Assembly (NCBI GenBank): GCA_016793185.1
Contig: JAEUIK010000201.1
Span: 1-12,851 of the forward strand
Length of the DNA stretch: 12,851 nucleotides
Direction of reading: 5' to 3'
DNA from: Planctomycetaceae bacterium
GTDB taxonomy: Bacteria; Planctomycetota; Planctomycetia; Pirellulales; JAEUIK01
How positions within the stretch are numbered: position 1 is the stretch's first letter; every line of letters starts with the position of its first letter. Below the pieces are notes generated by a model. The model worked only from the letters and a program-made list of their open reading frames with translations, made no database searches and was not told the origin of the DNA. A program made the translations under genes and the position numbers. This document shows positions 7,568-12,851 of this stretch, one piece after another.

Positions 7568-8362
7568 TTAGCGCCCAGTCGCCACGCGGCCACCATTAAG
7601 GCCCGAGGCGACTTCGTTGGCGAGGCGCTTGATCCACTTGTGGACCGCTTCAGTCCGCCCGGCCGGGGGTTGCTCGGCCTTGAGGATGGCCTGCATGTAG
7701 TCGAGCGCCTGCTTCTTCTGTCGGTCGTCGGCAATCCCGCCGCGCTCGAGGTGATTCATGAGTCCGATCATGGCGACGGTGCGGAGCGCATCGTGCAGGT
7801 CGTCGACCGGCTTCTGGGGATCGACCAGCTCCAGCAGCACGGGGCGCGCGTCGGCCAGGCTGACTTGCGGGGGGCCGTTCGGAACGGGCTCCACCTGGTT
7901 CAGGTCGCCGATCACCAGCACGGCGTTCACCCGCGCCTGGGGTGAATACTCGGGCCCCTTAGCGACGCGCGTACAAAAGGGGAGGATCACCTGCTTGATC
8001 AAACGCTCGCGGGCGGGGTCCTTGCCGATCTTGAGCACTGACTTGATGTAGTTCCGAAACTTGAAGAAGTCGCTTTCGGTCTCCGGCCAGGTGAGCTGCG
8101 AGATCATGTAGGTGCCGTAATCCTCGAGCAGTTTTGCGTCGGTGACTTCGCCCGAGCGCAGCATCTTGGGGACTTCGACCTTGCCATTGCGGGGCTCGGC
8201 GGGCCGGACAACCTTCCAGGGGGAAGGGGCCTTCGCGGCTGGGGGCGGGGCCTGTGCCGCCGCGCGTTCGGAGGACGCGCACACCCCCCACGCGAGCGCT
8301 GCCAAGATCCCCCCTCGGCAAGCGCGAAGCACGAGCATTCGAGATGCTTCTCGATCCAACAT
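7568..8362 (-). CDS. Secreted HEAT-repeat-like protein of unknown function
   Basis: This 264-residue protein is not recognised as a named family. The N-terminus has a basic start, a hydrophobic core (about 17-29) and an Ala-rich cleavage region ending ERAAAQA (32-38), so it is probably exported. A Pro/Ala-rich linker (38-58) follows. The rest is mostly helical, with segments such as ARVNAVLVIGDLN (143-155) and ALRTVAMIGLMNHLE (192-206) that resemble paired helices of HEAT-type solenoids. A scaffold or protein-binding role is possible; no catalytic motif is seen. The ATG at 8360-8362 is chosen because AGGA (8371-8374 on the complement) lies 8 nt upstream. A TTG directly before it and an ATG at 8338 are alternatives. 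The gene converges with the ECF cluster and is not part of it. Confidence 0.75.
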   Translation of the reverse strand: MLDREASRMLVLRACRGGILAALAWGVCASSERAAAQAPPPAAKAPSPWKVVRPAEPRNGKVEVPKMLRSGEVTDAKLLEDYGTYMISQLTWPETESDFFKFRNYIKSVLKIGKDPARERLIKQVILPFCTRVAKGPEYSPQARVNAVLVIGDLNQVEPVPNGPPQVSLADARPVLLELVDPQKPVDDLHDALRTVAMIGLMNHLERGGIADDRQKKQALDYMQAILKAEQPPAGRTEAVHKWIKRLANEVASGLNGGRVATGR

Positions 8363-8766
8363 CAAGCAGATCCTAACGGCCGTTGCCGGGCCTCACAAGT
8401 TGAGCAACGTGCCGCGCACGACGGCCGCCCCCTGCGACAATGGTGGCTCCGATTCGGGCAGCGGCACGGGGCCGACGCCAGCCGGGAACACAGAGTCGGG
8501 AGGCTCGTTCGCGAGATGTGTGTGGCTAAGAATCTCTGTTTCCGGTTCCCTGGCGATCCTCTTTCGCCCGATCCCGCTTGAGCGCGGCAACCGTTTGCGA
8601 GACAATCACTTGGGACCTTTCTAAACTAGTCACGCCGGCGCTCGAATGTCAAGGCGGACGCCCCGGCGCCGCAGCGTGGAACCGGCAGAAACCGCCGAGA
8701 ATTCCGCACTCGCCCGCGCGCGGTAGGGGTTATGCCGATCACGCCGTGAGGAATCGAGGGACGACC
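8363..8766. other. Intergenic region between divergent HEAT-like and deacetylase genes
   Basis: These 404 nt hold no gene I can support. Next to the minus-strand gene are its Shine-Dalgarno and a weak promoter-like pair reading TTGTGA-N17-TAGGAT on the complement (TAGGAT at 8370-8375). The second box overlaps the Shine-Dalgarno, so both cannot be used. On the plus strand, TTGCGA (8595-8600) followed by TCTAAA (8620-8625) is a poor promoter match with a 19-bp spacer. The GAGGG at 8756-8760 is the deacetylase ribosome binding site. A 70-codon minus-strand open frame (8393-8605) lacks a start signal and looks like chance. Confidence 0.4.
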
Positions 8767-9711
8767 ATGACGCTGCTCTATGCGAGCGAGCGCTTTCTCG
8801 ACCACGAAACGGGACGCCATCCCGAGCGCCCCGAGCGAATTCGCCAGGTCCTCCGCCAGCTCGAGCGGACCGGACTCGACCAGCGCTGCCAGCGCCCCCC
8901 CTGGGAGCCGGCGACACTCGATCAGTTGCGCCGCGTCCACGAGCCGGGCTATATCGCGGCCATCGAACAGTACGCCGCCCGGGGGGGTGGGCTGATCGAG
9001 GAAGACACCGTCGTCTCGCCTCAGTCGTATGGCGTGGCCTGCCTGGCGGCCGGCGCCGTCGTCGACGCGGTGGGGCGCGTACTCGCCGGCCCCGACCGGC
9101 AGGCCCTGTGCCTGGTCCGCCCTCCGGGACATCACGCGTTGGAGTCGGCGCCGATGGGCTTTTGCCTGTTCAACAACGTCGCCGTCGGTGCGCGCGCGGC
9201 CATCCGGCAGTACGACCTCAACCGCGTGTTGATCGTCGACTGGGACGTGCATCACGGGAACGGAACGCAGGCCAGCTTCTGGGAGGACCCGCAAGTGGCG
9301 TTCTTCTCGATCCACCGCTGGCCCTTCTATCCCGGCACGGGGGATCGCGACGAGACCGGCAGCGGCCGGGGACTGGGGACGACGGTCAATGTGCCAGTCG
9401 CCTTCGGCACGCCGCGCGAAGCGTATCTGGCCAAGTTCCGCCGCGACCTGGAGGACCTGGCCGCGCGGCATCAGCCCGAGCTGGTGATCGTGAGCGCCGG
9501 CTTCGATGCGCATCGCGACGACCCGGTGGGCTCGCTGGATCTCGAGACCGAGGATTTTGAGCCGCTGACAGACATCGTGTTTGACGTGGCCGAGGCTTGC
9601 GCCGGGAGTCGCGTGGTCAGCGTGCTGGAAGGGGGCTACAACACCGGCGCGCTGGCCGGCTCGGTCGAGCTGCACCTGAAGACGCTTCTTGCGCGGCAGG
9701 AGCGGGAATAG
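8767..9711 (+). CDS. Histone deacetylase superfamily (zinc-dependent amidohydrolase)
   Basis: This 314-residue cytoplasmic enzyme hydrolyses an acetyl-amide bond using zinc. Bacterial members act on acetylated lysines of proteins (AcuC type) or on acetylpolyamines; the substrate here is not evident. The superfamily motifs are complete: HPERPERI (18-25), RPPGHHA (118-124) with the His122/His123 charge-relay pair, DWDVHHGNGT (158-167) with zinc ligands Asp160 and His162, SAGFDAHRDDP (243-253) with the third ligand Asp247, and EGGYN (288-292) with transition-state Tyr291. These assignments follow alignment by eye to HDAC8. A full-length single-domain protein is expected at about 310-370 residues, so it is intact. 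The ATG at 8767 has GAGGG 6 nt upstream. The frame is open back to 8578, but that part shows no family motif. It stands alone, convergent with the dioxygenase. Confidence 0.92.
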   Translation: MTLLYASERFLDHETGRHPERPERIRQVLRQLERTGLDQRCQRPPWEPATLDQLRRVHEPGYIAAIEQYAARGGGLIEEDTVVSPQSYGVACLAAGAVVDAVGRVLAGPDRQALCLVRPPGHHALESAPMGFCLFNNVAVGARAAIRQYDLNRVLIVDWDVHHGNGTQASFWEDPQVAFFSIHRWPFYPGTGDRDETGSGRGLGTTVNVPVAFGTPREAYLAKFRRDLEDLAARHQPELVIVSAGFDAHRDDPVGSLDLETEDFEPLTDIVFDVAEACAGSRVVSVLEGGYNTGALAGSVELHLKTLLARQERE

Positions 9712-9749
9712 CCGCGGGCGGGATCTCGCGGCCGATCTGCCAGCACTTC

Positions 9750-9890
9750 TGTAGCCGAGGCCAATGGCCTCGGGCCTCGCGCTTGTAGCTGGCCTCTTCG
9801 AGGCCGGCCCGTTTTCTGTAGTCGGGGTCTGTGACCCCGACCCTTCTCTACGGTAGCGGAACCTGCACAGCCGGCCTCAGAGAGGCCAGC
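9750..9890. repeat. Cluster of four REP-like short palindromes
   Basis: Four hairpins with 8-9 bp stems and 3-nt loops are packed into 140 nt. Stem-loop spans are 9755-9773 (CCGAGGCC/GGCCTCGG, loop AAT), 9788-9808 (GCTGGCCTC/GAGGCCGGC, loop TTC), 9821-9841 (GTCGGGGTC/GACCCCGAC, loop TGT) and 9870-9890 (GCCGGCCTC/GAGGCCAGC, loop AGA). The first three are each led by TGTAG (9750-9754, 9784-9788, 9817-9821). The fourth reads as the inverted counterpart of the second: on the complement its stem is GCTGGCCTC/GAGGCCGGC preceded by TGGAG. Repeated units with a shared head and different stems resemble REP/BIME arrays. They lie between the convergent deacetylase and dioxygenase genes, so they may also end transcription. 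No transposase of the RAYT type is in the window. Confidence 0.75.
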
Positions 9891-9953
9891 TCCAGAAAGC
9901 AGCGGATTACGATTGAGGCATGGACAGATCGTTTCGCCGGGCGACGGGCGCGC

Positions 9954-10616
9954 TTACGCCTCGGGCGTGTAGCCCAGGACGATGTCGAACCGTGCCTGCA
10001 ATTCGCCGATCTTCGATCGCGGCAGCGGGGCGAAGTCGACCATCACCAGTTCGCGGGCAGCCGCGTCGCGGATTGCCCGCAGCACGCCGTCGCGCTCGTT
10101 GCCGGGGTGTCCCTTGATGTAACACTGGGTGATGAAGTCTTCGTTGCCCTTGTGCTTGACGGCGAAGTGGATGTGCGGCGTGCGGCCGGGGTAGGGGATC
10201 GGCTTGACCGTGCGGAAGTAGTACTCGCCGGTCGAACCGGTGAGGAACCGGCCAAAGCCCTGGAAATTGCCGTCGCGCTTGTCGGCGTTGCCGCTGCGCG
10301 AGTGGAGATAGGCGCCGTGGCCGTCGACCTGCCAGATCTCGACGATCGCGTTGCGGAGCGGTTCGCCGCGCGCGTCGAGGATGCGGCCGCTGAGGTGGGT
10401 GATTTCCCCCACGGCCGGCGTCAACGCATCGTTCACCACGATCAGGTCGTTGTCGGTGTCGAGCGGGAGCTTGTCGGGATAGAAGGGTCCTTCCATCTGC
10501 GCGGGAGTGCGGGCGACCTCGCCGGCAAACCCGCCGCGCGATCCGAGTGCGAACGCGCCGACCGCCAGACCGCCCAAGAATCCCCGCCGCGACCGCACCG
10601 ATTGCCAGCTAGACAT
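9954..10616 (-). CDS. Tat-exported intradiol ring-cleavage dioxygenase (protocatechuate 3,4-dioxygenase-like)
   Basis: This 220-residue protein belongs to the non-haem Fe(III) intradiol dioxygenases, which cleave catechol-type rings between the two hydroxyls with O2. The four iron ligands of the family can be placed by eye: Tyr103 in HGAYLHS, Tyr142 in IPYPG, and His148 and His150 in TPHIHF. The conserved Arg145 precedes the histidines. The family's entry motif EGPFYPD is at 42-48. The N-terminus SRRGFLGG (9-16) followed by a hydrophobic stretch is a twin-arginine signal, so the folded metalloprotein is probably exported. The ATG at 10614-10616 has GGAGG (10626-10630 on the complement) 9 nt upstream. 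The frame is open to 10805, but that part shows no family sequence. It is shorter than classical PcaH and has no partner alpha subunit or catabolic genes nearby, so the aromatic substrate is unknown. Confidence 0.88.
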   Translation of the reverse strand: MSSWQSVRSRRGFLGGLAVGAFALGSRGGFAGEVARTPAQMEGPFYPDKLPLDTDNDLIVVNDALTPAVGEITHLSGRILDARGEPLRNAIVEIWQVDGHGAYLHSRSGNADKRDGNFQGFGRFLTGSTGEYYFRTVKPIPYPGRTPHIHFAVKHKGNEDFITQCYIKGHPGNERDGVLRAIRDAAARELVMVDFAPLPRSKIGELQARFDIVLGYTPEA

Positions 10617-10690
10617 GGCGCCGACCCTCCATCCCTCTCGCGATGTGTGACCATCCCCCGAACACGCACGAATTGTCTCATCCCTCCTGG

Positions 10691-10713
10691 TAACGGGCAA
10701 TGTCGGCCCGTTA
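10691..10713. promoter_or_regulatory. Inverted repeat TAACGGGC-N7-GCCCGTTA, candidate operator
   Basis: A perfect 8-bp inverted repeat with a 7-nt spacer lies in the 200-nt divergent region between the dioxygenase (start 10616) and the acyl-CoA dehydrogenase (start 10817). It overlaps a second inverted repeat, GGCAAT (10696-10701) with ATTGCC (10713-10718), so the two pairings exclude each other. It is upstream of the -10-like box at 10766, which favours a protein-binding site over an RNA structure for the plus-strand gene. No regulator gene is next to it. Confidence 0.4.
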
Positions 10714-10765
10714 TTGCCGGGGCGCCGGCGGATGTGGCCCAACTGGTGCCCGCGCGGCCCGACGC

Positions 10766-10771
10766 TATACT
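10766..10771 (+). promoter_or_regulatory. -10-like box TATACT before the acyl-CoA dehydrogenase
   Basis: TATACT matches the bacterial -10 consensus at five of six positions in an otherwise GC-rich stretch and lies 45 nt before the ATG at 10817. No good -35 box is seen 16-18 bp upstream, so an activator or a divergent sigma preference would be needed. It would transcribe the dehydrogenase and probably trpC. Confidence 0.35.
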
Positions 10772-10816
10772 TCCGAGGGAGAACCGCCGGGAAAACGCGA
10801 GCCACGGGAAGCCGCC

Positions 10817-12001
10817 ATGAAAGCCGATCTGCGACAGGACATCCTGGCCGACGTCGAGGCCTTTTGCGAGGAATTGCGGCCGATCGAGGAAATCTGCTAC
10901 CTCGAGCACCGCTACAACGAGGACGTTCCCCGGCTGGCCCTCAAGCACAACATCCTCGGCCTGATTATTCCGCCGGAATACGGCGGCCGCGGGGCCGACG
11001 CCCTCACCTATAGCCGGGCCCTGGCGCGGATCGGCCGCGAAGGGACCGGCGTGCGAACCTTCTTCTCGGGCCAGACCTCCATCGGTCAGTACCCGATTCT
11101 CCGCTACGGCAACCGCGAGCAGTGGCAGCGCTATCTCCCCCGCTCGGTCCGCGGCGAATGCATCCTGGCGTTCGGCCTGACCGAGCCCGAGGCCGGCTCG
11201 AATCCGTTGGAAATGACGACGACCTATCGCCGCGAGGGGGACAAGTTCCTGCTCAATGGCGTCAAGTACCTGATCTCCAACGGCAGCATTGCCGACGCGG
11301 TGGTGGCCTTCGCCTATCCGGAAGGGAAGACCGGCAAGGATCGCCGCGTGAGCGCCTTCATCGTCGATACCGCGGGCGAGCAAACCTTCGTCCGCGAAGA
11401 GCTGCACTCGAAGCCCGGCATGTTCACCGCCAACACCGGCATGTTCGAGATGATCAATCATCCAGTGCCGGTCGAGAATCTGTTGGGGAACGAGGGGGAA
11501 GGGTTCAAGATCGCCATGGGAACGCTCGTGTCGGGACGCTTGAGCGTGGCGGCGGGCTGCCTGGGCGTGATCGAGGATTGCCTGGCCGAAGCGGTCGAGT
11601 ACAGCCGGACCCGTGCGCAACATGGCAAGCTGATCGGCAAGCATCAGCTCGTGCAGGAGCACCTGGCCATGATCGAGATGGGAAGGGCGACCAGCGACGC
11701 CCTGGTCGAACGGGCGGCCGAGGCCAAGCAGAGGGCCGACGAGAACCGGGATGATGCCCGACTGGCAGCCGAGGCCGATCTGAAAGTCGCGCAGGCCAAG
11801 TTCTGCGCGTCGAACGCCGCCTGGGAAGCGGCCGATCGCGCGGTGCAGGTCTTTGGCGGGCGCGGCTGGTCGGAGCTCTATCGCGTCGGGCGCCACCTGC
11901 AGGATGTGCGCGTCTGCCGCATCTACGAGGGGACCGACGAGATCATGAAGCTCAAGCTGGGGGCTGCCCTGCTGGGCAAGGAATTCGAGGCGTTCAAGTA
12001 A
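10817..12001 (+). CDS. Acyl-CoA dehydrogenase (FAD-dependent)
   Basis: This 394-residue flavoenzyme oxidises an acyl-CoA to the trans-2-enoyl-CoA in the cytoplasm and passes electrons to an electron-transfer flavoprotein. All three domains are present. The N-terminal helices contain IPPEYGGRGAD (51-61). The middle beta domain has the FAD signature AFGLTEPEAGSN (118-129). The C-terminal helices carry RAQHGKLIGKHQLVQ (266-280) and the second signature around VFGGRGW (345-351). RIYEGTDEI (368-376) places Glu371 at the catalytic-base position of medium-chain dehydrogenases. Compared by eye with MCAD, there are about 12 extra hydrophilic residues around 300-325. The ATG at 10817 begins the conserved N-terminus; the preceding GGGAAG is a weak ribosome site. 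The frame is open from 10700, but that part is not family sequence. trpC follows after 19 nt. The chain-length preference is not readable. Confidence 0.92.
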   Translation: MKADLRQDILADVEAFCEELRPIEEICYLEHRYNEDVPRLALKHNILGLIIPPEYGGRGADALTYSRALARIGREGTGVRTFFSGQTSIGQYPILRYGNREQWQRYLPRSVRGECILAFGLTEPEAGSNPLEMTTTYRREGDKFLLNGVKYLISNGSIADAVVAFAYPEGKTGKDRRVSAFIVDTAGEQTFVREELHSKPGMFTANTGMFEMINHPVPVENLLGNEGEGFKIAMGTLVSGRLSVAAGCLGVIEDCLAEAVEYSRTRAQHGKLIGKHQLVQEHLAMIEMGRATSDALVERAAEAKQRADENRDDARLAAEADLKVAQAKFCASNAAWEAADRAVQVFGGRGWSELYRVGRHLQDVRVCRIYEGTDEIMKLKLGAALLGKEFEAFK

Positions 12002-12020
12002 GATCGGCGAGGTCTCGGCA

Positions 12021-12812
12021 GTGGCTTCCGTGAGTACGATTCTCGATCAGATCGTCGCCACCAAGCGGCGCGAAATCGCCGCAGCGCAGGCGCGGTTGCC
12101 GCTCGGGCAATTGCAGGAGCGCGTGGCCGGCGCGCCGCCGGTGCGCGATTTCTTTGCTCCGCTGGCGGCCCCGGGGCCTGTGCATCTGATCGCCGAAGTG
12201 AAGCGGGCCAGCCCGTCTAAGGGGGTCTTACGCGAGGATTTTGACGCCGTCGAGATCGGGCAGACCTACGAGCGGCACGGCGCCTCCTGCCTGAGCGTGC
12301 TGACGGACGAGCCGTATTTTCAGGGGAGTCTCGAGAATCTCTCGCGGATCCGCGCGGTGGTCGAGCTGCCGCTGTTGCGCAAGGACTTTATTCTCGATCT
12401 CTATCAGCTCTACGAGGCGCGGCTCGCGGGGGCGGACGCCGTGCTGCTGATCGCCGAGTGCCTCGACGACTGCCAGCTGCGCACATTGCACAACGCGGCG
12501 ATCGAGCTACAGCTCACGCCGCTCGTGGAGCTCTACGAACCCGAGAATCTGCCGCGCGTGCTGGACGCCGGCGCCACGCTGGTCGGCATCAACAATCGCG
12601 ACTTGCGGACATTCAAGACCGACCTCGAGCACACGCTCCGGCTGCGCGAGCGGATTCCGCCGGAATGCGTGGTGGTCAGCGAGAGCGGGATTCGCACATC
12701 CGCCGACGTGGCCCGCCTCAAAGCGCACGACGTCCACGCGATTCTCGTGGGCGAGAGCCTCGTCACGTCGCCCGACATCGGCGCGGCCGTCGATCGCCTG
12801 CTGGGAAAGTAG
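12021..12812 (+). CDS. trpC: Indole-3-glycerol phosphate synthase
   Basis: This 263-residue TIM-barrel enzyme closes the indole ring, converting CdRP to indole-3-glycerol phosphate with loss of CO2 and water in tryptophan synthesis. The signature region AEVKRASPSKG (58-68) gives Glu59 and Lys61. RKDFI (120-124) gives the general acid Lys121. LVELYE (168-173) gives Glu170. INNRDL (190-195) and SESGI (220-224) supply the substrate- and phosphate-binding residues. All key residues known for the family are present, and the length is normal for a monofunctional enzyme. The GTG at 12021 has GAGG at 12009-12012, 8 nt upstream; a second GTG at 12030 is the alternative. It follows the acyl-CoA dehydrogenase by 19 nt and is probably on the same transcript, although the pathways are unrelated. 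No other trp gene is in the window. The last 39 nt contain no gene. Confidence 0.96.
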   Translation: MASVSTILDQIVATKRREIAAAQARLPLGQLQERVAGAPPVRDFFAPLAAPGPVHLIAEVKRASPSKGVLREDFDAVEIGQTYERHGASCLSVLTDEPYFQGSLENLSRIRAVVELPLLRKDFILDLYQLYEARLAGADAVLLIAECLDDCQLRTLHNAAIELQLTPLVELYEPENLPRVLDAGATLVGINNRDLRTFKTDLEHTLRLRERIPPECVVVSESGIRTSADVARLKAHDVHAILVGESLVTSPDIGAAVDRLLGK

Positions 12813-12851
12813 CGCGCGGCGGTTGCCTAGAGCGGATCTCGGGCAAGTTCC

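Noticed and set aside
8393..8605. 70-codon minus-strand open frame upstream of the HEAT-like gene
   Set aside because: No Shine-Dalgarno, no hydrophobic or structured pattern, and it lies in an ordinary intergenic region.
10442..11896. 484-codon open frame on the minus strand
   Set aside because: It is antisense to the acyl-CoA dehydrogenase and overlaps the dioxygenase out of frame; long stop-free antisense frames are expected at this GC content.

Overview
The window is chromosomal, GC-rich (roughly two thirds G+C by eye) and densely coding. All nine genes read through without frameshifts. The style suggests a planctomycete, perhaps of the Pirellulales: a secreted beta-propeller protein, a secreted HEAT-like protein, a Tat-exported intradiol dioxygenase, a histone-deacetylase-like enzyme, trpC standing apart from other trp genes, and weak Shine-Dalgarno sequences. 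This placement is an inference from gene content; there is no rRNA or marker gene to prove it. No tRNA, rRNA, CRISPR array, insertion sequence or phage gene was seen.

Layout. (1) Positions 1-973, minus strand: the N-terminal enoyl-CoA hydratase half of a FadJ/FadB-type beta-oxidation multienzyme, cut by the window edge. (2) Positions 974-1319: a divergent intergenic region with hairpins and a weak promoter. (3) Positions 1320-7513, plus strand: a tight four-gene cluster. It holds a secreted beta-propeller protein, a lipoprotein-like extracytoplasmic domain fused to a polytopic membrane domain, a double ABC ATPase, and an EcfT-type transmembrane protein. The last three genes overlap by 4 nt at each junction (ATGA, GTGA). 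Together they look like a complete energy-coupling-factor (ECF) importer whose substrate-binding S component carries a roughly 400-residue extracytoplasmic extension. This is the most unusual system in the window. (4) Positions 7568-8362, minus strand: a secreted HEAT-like protein, convergent with the transporter and separated from it by a terminator-like hairpin. (5) Positions 8767-9711, plus strand: a zinc-dependent deacetylase of the HDAC/AcuC/acetylpolyamine amidohydrolase superfamily. (6) Positions 9750-9890: a cluster of four short REP-like palindromes between convergent genes. (7) Positions 9954-10616, minus strand: an intradiol ring-cleavage dioxygenase with a twin-arginine signal. (8) Positions 10817-12001 and 12021-12812, plus strand: an acyl-CoA dehydrogenase followed after 19 nt by indole-3-glycerol phosphate synthase (trpC).

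How the genes work together. The 1320-7513 cluster probably acts as one uptake unit: the double ATPase drives, EcfT couples, the fused S domain binds substrate, and the extracytoplasmic parts sit outside the membrane. The substrate cannot be read from the sequence. The fused A-A' ATPase and the S-domain layout resemble the YkoEDC (thiamine precursor) type, but I see no TPP or cobalamin riboswitch upstream. The fadJ-like gene and the acyl-CoA dehydrogenase are both beta-oxidation enzymes but are 10 kb apart and on opposite strands.
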